From: Faecalibacterium sp. CAG:74
GTDB lineage: Bacteria; Bacillota; Clostridia; Christensenellales; Aristaeellaceae
Assembly: GCA_000437595.1 (NCBI GenBank)
Contig: FR899872.1
Location: 19,934 to 43,867, forward strand
DNA length: 23,934 bases
Reading direction: 5' to 3'
The notes under the pieces were generated by a model. That model saw only the letters and a list, made by a program, of their open reading frames with translations, searched no databases and was not told the DNA's origin. Positions 1 through 6,838 of the stretch are shown piece after piece. Both the position numbers and the translations under genes were made by a program. Numbering within the stretch: the stretch's first letter is position 1; the number at the start of each line of letters is the position of its first letter.

Positions 1-540
1 CAGTATGTTGATGACGCCCGCCATCGAGAGGAAGTAGAGCGGCTTTTTCGTGTCGCCGGCGGCGGAAAGCACCGCGTTGCCGAAGTTGAACACCGCCATA
101 GCGGGCATACCGAGGCAGTAGATGCGCAGATAGCTGACCGCGCCCGCCATCAGCACCGGCTTCGTGCCGAGCATGGAGAGCATTGCGGGCGTGAAAAGGA
201 AACCCAGCGCCATGATGATGACGCCGACAATCAGCGAGAGAATCAGCGAGGTATGCACCGCCTCGTGCACGTCCTGGTCGTGCCGCGCGCCGATATACCG
301 GGCGACGACGACGTTGACCCCGCTGCCCATGCCGATCAGGAAGCCGGTGAACAGCGAGACAAGAATCGAGGTAGACCCGACTGAGCCCAGCGCTTCCGGG
401 CCTGCAAACTGCCCAACCACTGCCACGTCGGACATGTTGAACAGCACTTGCAGCACGTTCGTTGCCATCAGCGGCAGGGAAAACAGGATAATCTGCTGGA
501 CGAGCGGCCCGTGCGTCAGGTCGTGCGATTTGGATGCCAT
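1..540 (-). CDS. MATE family multidrug/Na+ efflux transporter, N-terminal part
   Basis: Reading the minus strand from the ATG at 538-540 gives 180 open codons that run off the left edge, so only the N-terminal part is present. The protein starts MASKSHDLTHGPLVQQIILF and continues with SLPLMATNVLQVLFNMSDV, the typical first helices of MATE (MOP superfamily) antiporters. Several hydrophobic helices follow, with the segment GMGSGVNVVVARYIGAR and later AVLSAAGDTKKPLYFLSMAG, which matches the family's 'G..k.p......i..viNi' region. MATE proteins are inner-membrane antiporters that export drugs or metabolites using Na+ or H+ gradients; the substrate cannot be told from sequence. A ribosome binding site (AAAGGAG, minus strand, 548-554) sits 7 bases before the ATG, and a near-consensus promoter lies just upstream. 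Family call is firm; specificity unknown. Confidence 0.9.
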   Translation of the reverse strand, partial: MASKSHDLTHGPLVQQIILFSLPLMATNVLQVLFNMSDVAVVGQFAGPEALGSVGSTSILVSLFTGFLIGMGSGVNVVVARYIGARHDQDVHEAVHTSLILSLIVGVIIMALGFLFTPAMLSMLGTKPVLMAGAVSYLRIYCLGMPAMAVFNFGNAVLSAAGDTKKPLYFLSMAGVINIL

Positions 541-573
541 GATTTTGCTCCTTTGCGAAATCTTCCGCCGCTG

Positions 574-602
574 ATTATACACCGGAAAAACGAAACTGGC
601 AA
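574..602 (-). promoter_or_regulatory. Sigma-A type promoter of the MATE gene
   Basis: On the minus strand TTGCCA (597-602) is followed by a 17-base spacer and a perfect TATAAT (574-579), leaving a short leader before the ribosome binding site of the transporter gene. This is a near-consensus housekeeping promoter. Confidence 0.8.
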
Positions 603-649
603 GAGGAAAAACAGCGTTTTGGGCGAATAATATCATATTGTAATGTCAG

Positions 650-720
650 GGATTCCGGCAGCCACATCGGTTCTGTTTCCATTGCCCCTCGTCGCTCCCG
701 CAGGAGCGCCCCCCGCGACA
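650..720 (-). repeat. Dispersed structured element, copy E (truncated)
   Basis: On the minus strand this stretch carries the hairpin CGCTCC-TGCG-GGAGCG (693-708) followed by ACGAGGGGCAATGGAAACAG, which closely matches the copy at 11610-11647. The second arm of the long stem seen in the other copies is missing, so this copy looks decayed or truncated. It lies between the divergent MATE gene and the HAD remnant. Confidence 0.7.
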
Positions 721-776
721 AAACAGCCTATATAATAAGGAAAGAACTGCACCAAGAAAGAAGGCAAAAATCCGCT

Positions 777-1053
777 ATGCACGATTACCGCGCCATCTTC
801 CTCGACATCGACGGCACGCTCACCCAGCCGGGGCATTCCGCGCCGCCCGTATCCGCCGTCGCTGCCATCGAATCCGCCCGCCGCTTGGGACGCCGCGTTT
901 TCCTCTGCACTGGCCGCTGTGAAGCGATGCTCAAGCCGCTTCTTCATTGGCAATGGCGGGGAGGCGGCGAAGCAATCCGCGGACGCGGTCTGTCAATCGG
1001 TGGAGGCGGGCGGGCTGGCGAAGGCGTTCGCGGATTTCGGCTTGCTGGCATAA
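777..1053 (+). pseudogene. HAD-superfamily (Cof-type) hydrolase remnant with large internal deletion
   Basis: The ATG at 777 opens MHDYRAIFLDIDGTLTQPG, holding HAD motif I (DxDGT) and later VFLCTGR (motif II region), then AMLKPLL near 930. Straight after, in another frame (from 940 to the TAA at 1051-1053), comes FFIGNGGEAAKQSADAVCQS followed by VEAGGLAKAFADFGLLA, the C-terminal end of the same family (the 'GNa.e..k..Ad.v..s...dGl.kal' segment). The whole middle of a normal protein of about 260-270 residues, including the cap domain, is absent and the two ends are out of frame. This is therefore one gene with an internal deletion, not a short functional protein. A TATAAT lies at 731-736 but no convincing -35 was seen. 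An open frame continues to 1169 only by chance. Confidence 0.8.
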
Positions 1054-1076
1054 GCGGCGCATTCCCCGCATACCCT
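1048..1076 (+). promoter_or_regulatory. Possible sigma-E (sporulation) promoter for the spoVM gene pair
   Basis: GCATAAG (1048-1054), a 14-base spacer and CATACCCT (1069-1076) resemble the sigma-E consensus known from Bacillus subtilis (about KMATATT, 14-15 bases, CATACAnT). It sits about 30 bases before the start of the small membrane protein preceding spoVM. spoVM is known to be sigma-E dependent in B. subtilis, which makes the location sensible. The match is partial, so this is an inference. Confidence 0.4.
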
Positions 1077-1108
1077 CAACCGAATCAACCGAGCGGGGAG
1101 GGAGACGA

Positions 1109-1306
1109 ATGTGCAAACGCTCCTGCGGCGAGCGGCAATGGGTCATCTGCACGGGTCAGCGCGCGCTGATGATTGCGGGCATCGTGCTGGTGGCGGCAGG
1201 GCTGATTGTGCTGCTGCTGTGCATCCCGGCGTGGGCGTGGGCGGCGCTGCTTGGCGTGGCGCTGGCAATCGCCGGGCTGGTGCTGATCTGTGTGGGGAGG
1301 AGGTGA
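1109..1306 (+). CDS. Small membrane protein (65 aa) upstream of spoVM
   Basis: The ATG at 1109 follows a strong ribosome binding site (GGGGAGGGAG, 1095-1104). The product has a short basic, Cys-containing N-terminus (MCKRSCGERQW) and two hydrophobic helices: about residues 20-40 (ALMIAGIVLVAAGLIVLLL) and 43-62 (WAWAALLGVALAIAGLVLIC), joined by a tight turn with CIPAW. It ends GRR. It should form a membrane hairpin. The stop codon lies inside the ribosome binding site of the following SpoVM-like gene, so the two are probably translationally coupled and share a function or timing, perhaps in the sporulating mother cell. I do not recognise a named family. A longer open frame upstream (from 947) has no ribosome binding site and overlaps the HAD remnant, so it was not used. 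Confidence 0.75.
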   Translation: MCKRSCGERQWVICTGQRALMIAGIVLVAAGLIVLLLCIPAWAWAALLGVALAIAGLVLICVGRR

Positions 1307-1310
1307 CAAC

Positions 1311-1400
1311 ATGCGTGTGCGGATGGTGTGCGTGAAGGTGCCGAAGCCCCTGCGCGGGGTTGTGCGGTTTCTGGTGAAGAAACGGCGGAAAAGCGCGTAA
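1311..1400 (+). CDS. spoVM: Stage V sporulation protein SpoVM-like peptide (29 aa)
   Basis: A 29-codon gene begins at ATG 1311, seven bases after a strong GGGGAGGAGG site. The core VKVPKPLRGVVRFLVKKRRK lines up with B. subtilis SpoVM (known core IKLPKFLGGIVRAML). It keeps the Lys-Pro-Lys segment with the structurally important proline, the Leu-x-Gly-hydrophobic-Val-Arg stretch and a basic tail. SpoVM is an amphipathic helix that recognises the convex forespore membrane, anchors the SpoIVA coat base layer and inhibits FtsH. It is 26 residues in B. subtilis, so the length fits. The gene follows a tiny membrane protein with ribosome binding site overlap. A second in-frame ATG four codons later (1323) has no good ribosome binding site. 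Identity rests on the short motif and size, but the match is specific. Confidence 0.8.
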   Translation: MRVRMVCVKVPKPLRGVVRFLVKKRRKSA

Positions 1401-1407
1401 GTTGTCA

Positions 1408-1436
1408 TTGACAGATAAGCAAAAGCGTGCTATGAT
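1408..1436 (+). promoter_or_regulatory. Sigma-A promoter of the lysine-riboswitch / asd-dapA-dapB operon
   Basis: Consensus TTGACA (1408-1413), a 17-base spacer and TATGAT (1431-1436). It starts right after the spoVM stop codon and lies just upstream of the riboswitch, with a start site expected near 1443. Confidence 0.88.
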
Positions 1437-1465
1437 AGCATTGGTATCCGATAATTGCATAGGAA

Positions 1466-1620
1466 CGGAATCAGAGGTGCGCACGCATCGTGTACCGCGG
1501 CGGAGGATGGCTTCCGCAGAGGCCGCGGGAAGGGGTGGTGCGCCGAAAGGCAGGGCAAACGAAGCCGCAGACCCTGTGCTTGGGCGCGGGCCGGACAGGT
1601 TCGTGACTGTCATCGGGCAA
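1466..1620 (+). promoter_or_regulatory. Lysine riboswitch (L-box) aptamer
   Basis: The conserved lysine-riboswitch blocks appear in order: CAGAGGTGCGCACGC (1472-1486), GGAAGGGG (1528-1535), GCGCCGAAAGGC (1540-1551) and GTGACTGTCATC (1603-1614). The B. subtilis lysC element has the equivalent AGAGGUGCG, GAAAGGGG, CGCCGAAG and GGCUGUCA. GC-rich helices fill the intervals, for example CCGCGGC with GGCCGCGG and CAGGG with CCCTG. It precedes asd-dapA-dapB, which make the lysine precursor, and a terminator follows before asd. Lysine binding should favour termination. Exact ends are approximate. Confidence 0.95.
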
Positions 1621-1715
1621 AATAATCCCCGGCGGAGCGCTGATTCACTGAGACACCGCCTGTTCCTTATGGGCAGGGCATCATGCGGGCGACTGCATGG
1701 AAAATCGGGTCTTTG

Positions 1716-1754
1716 GCGCACCGCGAGCAGGATGGCTTGTGGTGGCTTTTTTTT
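1716..1754 (+). terminator. Riboswitch-controlled intrinsic terminator before asd
   Basis: The arms GCGCACCGCGAGC and GCTTGTGGTGGC (1716-1746) pair with several G-U wobbles and one bulged G, around the loop AGGATG. Eight T residues follow (1747-1754). It lies about 100 bases after the lysine aptamer and 65 bases before the asd start, the usual layout of a transcription-attenuating expression platform. Confidence 0.85.
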
Positions 1755-1818
1755 CAATCCGAATGGACAGGATACCGCAAAAAAATCAGCAGAAACACAT
1801 GGATGGAGGATACAGCCA

Positions 1819-2904
1819 ATGGAGAAGTATCGTGTAGGCATTGTTGGCGCAACGGGCATGGTCGGTCAGCGCTTTATTTCGCTGCTGAAGGATCATCCGT
1901 GGTTTGAGGTGAACTGTGTGGCGGCGTCGGCGCGCAGTGCCGGCAAGACGTACCGCGAGGCGGTCGGGGAGCGCTGGGCGTTCTCGTGGGAGATTCCGGA
2001 AAAGGTGGCGGGCATGACCGTCGTCGATGCGGCGGATATTGACGAAGTGAGCAAGCACGTGGACTTCGTTTTCTGCGCCGTGGACATGAAGAAGGACGAA
2101 ATCCGCGCGCTGGAGGAAGCCTACGCGAAGCACGAAATCCCGGTCGTGAGCAACAACAGCGCCTGCCGCGGCATCGAGGACGTGCCGATGGTCGTGCCGG
2201 AAATCAACGCCGATCACCTTGCTGTCATTGAAGCGCAGAAAAAGCGCCTTGGCACGAAGAACGGCTTCATCGCCGTCAAGCCGAACTGCTCCATCCAGAG
2301 CTATGTGCCCGCCCTGACCCCCCTGCTTGATTTTGAGCCGGAGAAGGTCAGCGTGTGCACCTATCAGGCGATTTCCGGCGCGGGCAAGACGTTCAAGACG
2401 TGGCCCGAAATGGTGGATAACGTGATTCCCTACATCGGCGGCGAGGACGAGAAGAGCGAAAACGAGCCGCTGAAGCTGTGGGGGCATGTGGAGGATGGCA
2501 AGATTGTCAACGCGACGCTGCCTGTTATCTCCGCGCAGTGCCTGCGTGTCGCCTGCCCCGACGGCCATATGGCGGCGGTGTCCGTCAGCTTCAAGAAAAA
2601 GCCGACCATCGAGCAGATCAAGGAACGCTGGGCGAACTATGAGACGGAAGCGCAGCGCCTGGAGCTGCCGAGCGCGCCCAAGCCCTTCCTGCAGTATTTT
2701 GAGGATCCCTCCCGCCCGCAGACCCGCCTTGACCGCGATTTCCAGAACGGCTTCGGCGTGTCCATCGGCCGTCTGCGCGAGGATAAGCTGTTTGACTACC
2801 GCTTTGTCTGCCTGAGCCACAACACGGTGCGCGGCGCGGCGGGCGGCGGCATCCTGACGGCGGAGCTGCTCTGCCGCAAGGGGTACATTCCGCACCGGGT
2901 GTAA
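1819..2904 (+). CDS. asd: Aspartate-semialdehyde dehydrogenase (archaeal/fungal-type)
   Basis: Converts L-4-aspartyl phosphate to aspartate semialdehyde with NADPH, the branch point to lysine/DAP, threonine and methionine. The 361-residue product begins MEKYRVGIVGATGMVGQRF, with the nucleotide-binding GATGMVG at residues 10-16. The active-site loop VKPNCSIQSY places the catalytic cysteine at 157, and the substrate-site CPDGHMAAV has His250. CLSHNTVRGAAGG is near the C-terminus. These sequence features are those of the archaeal/yeast branch rather than the E. coli type. ATG 1819 is preceded by GGAGGA (about 1805-1810); an open frame extends to 1402 but crosses the promoter, riboswitch and terminator, so that start is rejected. 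It is the first gene of a riboswitch-controlled operon, with dapA 40 bases downstream. Confidence 0.95.
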   Translation: MEKYRVGIVGATGMVGQRFISLLKDHPWFEVNCVAASARSAGKTYREAVGERWAFSWEIPEKVAGMTVVDAADIDEVSKHVDFVFCAVDMKKDEIRALEEAYAKHEIPVVSNNSACRGIEDVPMVVPEINADHLAVIEAQKKRLGTKNGFIAVKPNCSIQSYVPALTPLLDFEPEKVSVCTYQAISGAGKTFKTWPEMVDNVIPYIGGEDEKSENEPLKLWGHVEDGKIVNATLPVISAQCLRVACPDGHMAAVSVSFKKKPTIEQIKERWANYETEAQRLELPSAPKPFLQYFEDPSRPQTRLDRDFQNGFGVSIGRLREDKLFDYRFVCLSHNTVRGAAGGGILTAELLCRKGYIPHRV

Positions 2905-2944
2905 TGCAAAAAATCGTATAAATATCTGGAAGGAAGTTATCACA

Positions 2945-3826
2945 ATGAAACCTTTGTTCACAGGCACTGGTACGGCGCTGATTACGCCCTTCAAGAACGG
3001 CGAAATCGACTGGGACGCGCTGGACAACCTCGTAGAAAGCCAGATTGCGGGCGGCGTGAGCGCACTGATTGCCGCGGGCACGACGGGCGAACCATCGACG
3101 ATGACGTGGGATGAGCACATTGAGGTCATCCGCTTTGTCGCCGAGCGCGCGAAAGACCGCGCCTGCGTCATTGCCGGCACGGGCAGCAACTGCACGCGCG
3201 AGGTCATCCACGCGGCGAATGTCGTCAAGGACTTCGGCGTGGCGGCGCAGCTGGTCGTCACCCCTTACTACAACAAGTCCACGCAGGAGGGACTGGTGGC
3301 GCACTACACGGAGATTGCCGAAAAGACCAGTCTGCCGATTGTCGTCTACAACGTTCCCTCCCGCACGGGCGTGAACATTCTGCCCGCGACGCTTGAGAAG
3401 ATTTGCCGTCTGCCGCAGGTCGTCGCCGTGAAGGAAGCGAACCCCGACGTGGTGCAGGCGATGGAGAAAATCAACCTCGTTGGCGATGACGCGGCCTTCT
3501 ACTGCGGCAACGACGACCTGACGATTCCGCTGATGGTGTTGGGCTTCCAGGGCGTCATTTCCGTGCTGAGCAACGTCATGCCCGCCGAAACGAGCAAGAT
3601 GACGTCCCTCGCGCTCTCTGGCAACTGGGCGGAAGCGTCCAAGATGCAGCGCGACCTGCTGCCGATGGTGAAGGCGCTGTTCTGCGAAACCAGCCCGATT
3701 CCCTGCAAGGCAGCCATGAGCATGATGGGCATGTGCCGCAACGAACTGCGTCTGCCGCTGATTCCCATGCAGGAAGCCAACCAGCAGAAGCTCGCCGACA
3801 TCATGCGCGGCTGGAAGCTGATTTAA
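2945..3826 (+). CDS. dapA: 4-hydroxy-tetrahydrodipicolinate synthase
   Basis: Condenses pyruvate with aspartate semialdehyde, the committed step to diaminopimelate, lysine and spore dipicolinate. The protein has 293 residues, the normal length. Visible motifs are AAGTTGEP (Thr46-Thr47 of the catalytic triad), VTPYYNKSTQEG, VVYNVPSRTG (Tyr135 and Arg140) and VAVKEAN with the Schiff-base lysine Lys163. The fold is a class I aldolase TIM barrel, normally a cytoplasmic tetramer. The start follows a GGAAGGAAG site. It is the second gene of the asd-dapA-dapB operon. The gap to dapB (190 bases) is filled by a structured repeat element. Confidence 0.97.
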   Translation: MKPLFTGTGTALITPFKNGEIDWDALDNLVESQIAGGVSALIAAGTTGEPSTMTWDEHIEVIRFVAERAKDRACVIAGTGSNCTREVIHAANVVKDFGVAAQLVVTPYYNKSTQEGLVAHYTEIAEKTSLPIVVYNVPSRTGVNILPATLEKICRLPQVVAVKEANPDVVQAMEKINLVGDDAAFYCGNDDLTIPLMVLGFQGVISVLSNVMPAETSKMTSLALSGNWAEASKMQRDLLPMVKALFCETSPIPCKAAMSMMGMCRNELRLPLIPMQEANQQKLADIMRGWKLI

Positions 3827-3846
3827 GGCGACTTCGCAGCTTCTCT

Positions 3847-3972
3847 GCGCGTCCGCAGACGCGCCCCATGTAACGCTAAAAATCAAGAAACTGAAATGGG
3901 CACGCGAAGCAGTCCAGAGGGCGATCGCAAAGCCCTCTGGTCGCTCCCGCAGGAGCGAAATCCCTGCAACAA
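3847..3972 (-). repeat. Dispersed structured element, copy D, inside the dapA-dapB gap
   Basis: On the minus strand it reads as the hairpin CGCTCC-TGCG-GGAGCG (3942-3957), then the stem CCAGAGGGC/GCCCTCTGG (3914-3922 with 3932-3940) enclosing TTTGCGAT. A third region, about 3865-3905, resembles the tail of the other copies. At the far end another hairpin of the same design, GCGCGTC-TGCG-GACGCGC, occupies 3847-3864. The stem is the same length as in the copy at 11627-11671 but differs at paired positions. It lies within the operon, in the opposite orientation to transcription. Confidence 0.82.
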
Positions 3973-4016
3973 AAAAGCACAATTTTCTTAGGAAACACAA
4001 GGAGCAAAGCAAAACA

Positions 4017-4775
4017 ATGACCATCCTCATCAGCGGCGCGTGCGGCTTCATGGGCCGCGAGGTCGCCGCGCAAGCCAAATCCTCCGGCATCGACGTCGTC
4101 TGCGGCGTGGACATTGCCGCCGGGGTCGCCCCGTATCAGCCGGATTTCCCCCTCTATGCGAACTATGCCGACGCCCCCAAGGCGGATGTGGTGATTGATT
4201 TCTCCAACTGGAAGCCCGGCGCGAACGTGCTGGATTACGCCATGAAGTACCGCGTCCCGGTCGTGATTGCGTCCACCGGGCTGACCGACGAGCAGCTTCA
4301 TCAAATCGCCGAAGCGTCGAAGGTCGTGCCGATTTTCCGCTCCGGCAACATGAGCCTCGGCATTGCCCTGCTGCGTGCCCTCGCTAAGAAGGCGGCAGGC
4401 GTCCTTGGCGATGCCTTTGACGTGGAAATCGTCGAAGCGCACCATAACCGCAAGCTTGATGCGCCCTCCGGCACGGCGCTGATGCTCCTGGACGCGGTCA
4501 AATCCGCCTATCCGGATGAGCGCGAAGCCGTTTTCGGCCGCCACGGACGCGACTGCAAGCGCCAGCATCAGGAAATCGGGATGCACTCCCTGCGCGGCGG
4601 CACGGTCACGGGCGAGCATGAAGTCTGCTTCTTCGGCACGGGCGAGAGAATCCGCATCAGCCATAGCGCGGAGAACCGCGGCGTGTTTGCTGCGGGCGCT
4701 TTGCGTGCGGCGGCGTTCCTGATGAATCAGCAGCCCGGCATGTACAGCATGGACGACGTGGTGGGGCAACTGTAA
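4017..4775 (+). CDS. dapB: 4-hydroxy-tetrahydrodipicolinate reductase
   Basis: Reduces the DapA product to tetrahydrodipicolinate using NAD(P)H. The protein has 252 residues, typical for the family. The dinucleotide-binding SGACGFMGREV is at residues 6-16 (GxxGxMG). The substrate-binding and catalytic motif EAHHNRKLDAPSGTA has His142-His143 and Lys146, and the C-terminal GGTVTGEHEVCFFGTGERI completes the fold. An AAGGAG site lies 12 bases before the ATG. It is the last gene of the lysine-riboswitch operon and a hairpin follows the stop. With asd and dapA it supplies DAP for peptidoglycan and precursors for dipicolinate. Confidence 0.96.
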   Translation: MTILISGACGFMGREVAAQAKSSGIDVVCGVDIAAGVAPYQPDFPLYANYADAPKADVVIDFSNWKPGANVLDYAMKYRVPVVIASTGLTDEQLHQIAEASKVVPIFRSGNMSLGIALLRALAKKAAGVLGDAFDVEIVEAHHNRKLDAPSGTALMLLDAVKSAYPDEREAVFGRHGRDCKRQHQEIGMHSLRGGTVTGEHEVCFFGTGERIRISHSAENRGVFAAGALRAAAFLMNQQPGMYSMDDVVGQL

Positions 4776-4784
4776 CCAGTTAGT

Positions 4785-4816
4785 GGGATGACGGAAATTT
4801 TCCGCCGTCCCATTTT
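4785..4816 (+). terminator. Probable intrinsic terminator after dapB
   Basis: GGGATGACGGAAA pairs with TTTTCCGCCGTCCC (4785-4811), with one mismatch and one G-U pair, followed by ATTTT. The T-run is short, so strength is uncertain, but the position right after the dapB stop fits the operon end. Confidence 0.65.
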
Positions 4817-4890
4817 CGGTATTCTCGCAAAAAAACATGAAAACAGTTGTTACTTTTCGCTGAAAAGGACAAACTGAGTTCATAAAGCCA

Positions 4891-4899
4891 TGGTAGAAT
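4891..4899 (+). promoter_or_regulatory. Candidate extended -10 promoter of ftsH
   Basis: TGGTAGAAT forms an extended -10 (TG, one base, TAGAAT) about 28 bases before the ftsH ATG. No good -35 is seen at 17 bases. It is the best candidate in the dapB-ftsH gap. Confidence 0.4.
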
Positions 4900-4926
4900 C
4901 AACATCGATGGGAGGGATACCAACGC

Positions 4927-6774
4927 ATGAATGAAGTCAAAACCCCGAAAAAACCGCTGATTGTCTATTACGCAATCGCGATTCTGGTCGTGCTGCTGAT
5001 TAACACGCTGCTCGTGCCGATGGTGAGTCAGGCGCGCGTGAAGTATGTCGATTACGGCACGTTCATCCAGATGACCGAAGAGGACAAGATTTCTGAAGTT
5101 CAAGTGCAGGACAATCAGATTATCTTCGTCACCAAGGAGGACGAAGCTAATAAGAACGCTGTTTATTACCGCACAGGCAAGATGGATGACCCGGAGCTGA
5201 CCAGCCGCCTGTCCGAACACGGCGTGAGGTTTGACAAGGAAATTGTGGAGGAAACGTCGCCGCTGCTGTCGTTCCTGCTTTCCTTCGTCTTCCCGATTGT
5301 GCTCTTTATCGCGCTGGGACAGCTGCTCACGCGCCAGATGATGAAGCGCATGGGCGGCGGCAAGGACGCGATGTCCTTCGGCATGGGCAATTCCAATGCC
5401 AAGGTATATGTGAAGGACAGCGCGGGCAGCATTAAGTTCGACGATGTGGCGGGCGAGGACGAAGCGAAGGAGAACCTGAGCGAAATTGTCAACTACCTGC
5501 ATGACCCGTCGAAGTACCGCGATATCGGCGCGTCGATGCCCAAGGGCATTCTGCTCGTCGGCCCGCCCGGCACGGGCAAAACCATGCTCGCCAAGGCAGT
5601 CGCGGGCGAAGCGAACGTGCCGTTCTTCTCCATTTCCGGCTCGGAATTTGTGGAGATGTTCGTCGGCATGGGCGCCAGCAAGGTGCGCGACCTGTTCAAG
5701 CAGGCGAAGGAGAAAGCGCCCTGCATCGTGTTTATTGACGAAATCGACGCCATCGGCAAGAAACGCGACGGCGGCAAGTTCGGCGGCGGCAACGACGAGC
5801 GCGAACAGACGCTCAACCAGCTGCTGACCGAGATGGACGGCTTCGAGGGCAGCAACGGCGTTATCATCCTCGCCGCGACGAACCGCCCCGAATCCCTTGA
5901 CCCCGCGCTGACCCGCCCCGGCCGTTTCGACCGCCGCGTGCCCGTGGAGCTGCCCGACTTGCAGGGTCGTGAAGCCATCCTCCGCGTCCACGCGAAGAAG
6001 ATTAAGACCGAGCCGAACATCAACTATGCGCAGATTGCGCGCATGGCATCCGGCGCATCCGGCGCGGAACTGGCGAACATCGTCAATGAAGCCGCCCTGC
6101 GCGCTGTCCGCAACCACCGCACCGCCGCGTCTCAGGCGGACATGGAGGAATCCATCGAGGTCGTTATCGCCGGCTATCAGAAGAAGAACGCGATTCTCAC
6201 CGACAAGGAAAAGAGCATCGTGTCCTACCACGAAATCGGTCACGCGCTCGTCGCGGCGCTGCAGAGCCACTCCGCGCCCGTGCAGAAAATCACCATCGTG
6301 CCGCGCACGTCCGGCGCGCTCGGCTACACGATGCAGGTCGATGAGGGCAACCACTACCTGATGACCAAGGACGAAATCATCAACAAAATTGCGACGCTGA
6401 CGGCGGGTCGTGTTGCAGAAGAGATTGTGTTCGGCTCAATTACGACCGGCGCGTCCAACGACATTGAGCAGGCCACGAAGCTCGCCCGCGCGATGATTAC
6501 CCGCTACGGCATGAGCGACGAGTTCGGCATGGTGGCAATGGAGAACGTCGAAAATGCCTATCTGGGCGGCGACACGTCCCTGTCCTGCTCGGCGGAAACG
6601 CAGGCGCGCATTGACGCGCTGGTCGTCTCCATCGTCAAGGAGCAGTACCAGAAGGCGACGCAGATTCTGACCGAAAACCGCGCGAAACTCGATGAGCTGG
6701 CGAAGTACCTGTACGAAAAGGAAACCATCACCGGCGAAGAGTTCATGAACATCCTGAACAAGAAGGAAGCCTGA
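4927..6774 (+). CDS. ftsH: ATP-dependent zinc metalloprotease FtsH
   Basis: Membrane-anchored AAA+ protease that degrades unfolded membrane proteins and regulators. It has 615 residues. An N-terminal transmembrane helix (about 11-33) and a second at about 112-133 flank an extracytoplasmic domain. Then come the AAA domain with Walker A GPPGTGKT (212-219), Walker B IVFIDEIDAIG (267-277) and the second region of homology with RPGRFDR (330-336). The protease domain carries the zinc-binding HEIGH (435-439) and a distal Asp in GASNDIEQATKLARAM. The usual FtsH motif is HEAGH, so the Ala-to-Ile change leaves HExxH intact. A GGGAGGG site precedes the ATG. In spore formers FtsH is the target of SpoVM, and a SpoVM-like gene lies 3.5 kb upstream. 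The gene stands alone, with a DUF308-like gene 64 bases downstream. Confidence 0.96.
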   Translation: MNEVKTPKKPLIVYYAIAILVVLLINTLLVPMVSQARVKYVDYGTFIQMTEEDKISEVQVQDNQIIFVTKEDEANKNAVYYRTGKMDDPELTSRLSEHGVRFDKEIVEETSPLLSFLLSFVFPIVLFIALGQLLTRQMMKRMGGGKDAMSFGMGNSNAKVYVKDSAGSIKFDDVAGEDEAKENLSEIVNYLHDPSKYRDIGASMPKGILLVGPPGTGKTMLAKAVAGEANVPFFSISGSEFVEMFVGMGASKVRDLFKQAKEKAPCIVFIDEIDAIGKKRDGGKFGGGNDEREQTLNQLLTEMDGFEGSNGVIILAATNRPESLDPALTRPGRFDRRVPVELPDLQGREAILRVHAKKIKTEPNINYAQIARMASGASGAELANIVNEAALRAVRNHRTAASQADMEESIEVVIAGYQKKNAILTDKEKSIVSYHEIGHALVAALQSHSAPVQKITIVPRTSGALGYTMQVDEGNHYLMTKDEIINKIATLTAGRVAEEIVFGSITTGASNDIEQATKLARAMITRYGMSDEFGMVAMENVENAYLGGDTSLSCSAETQARIDALVVSIVKEQYQKATQILTENRAKLDELAKYLYEKETITGEEFMNILNKKEA

Positions 6775-6838
6775 TTGCGCCTGTAATCCAAACCAACAAG
6801 TAAATAACCAATCGGAGAATAGGGAGCGAAAATCAACC

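Noticed and set aside
947..1108. Longer form of the small protein before spoVM
   Set aside because: The extension is an Arg-rich translation over the HAD remnant with no ribosome binding site. The strong site is before ATG 1109.
777..1169. Intact 130-residue HAD protein
   Set aside because: Family similarity ends near codon 54, and the true C-terminus continues in another frame. The remaining codons are out-of-frame translation.
1402..1818. N-terminal extension of Asd
   Set aside because: The frame is open but covers a promoter, a lysine riboswitch and a terminator. The good ribosome binding site and family N-terminus are at 1819.
4847..4876. A -35 box for ftsH
   Set aside because: No TTGACA-like hexamer stands 16-18 bases before TAGAAT, so only an extended -10 is proposed.
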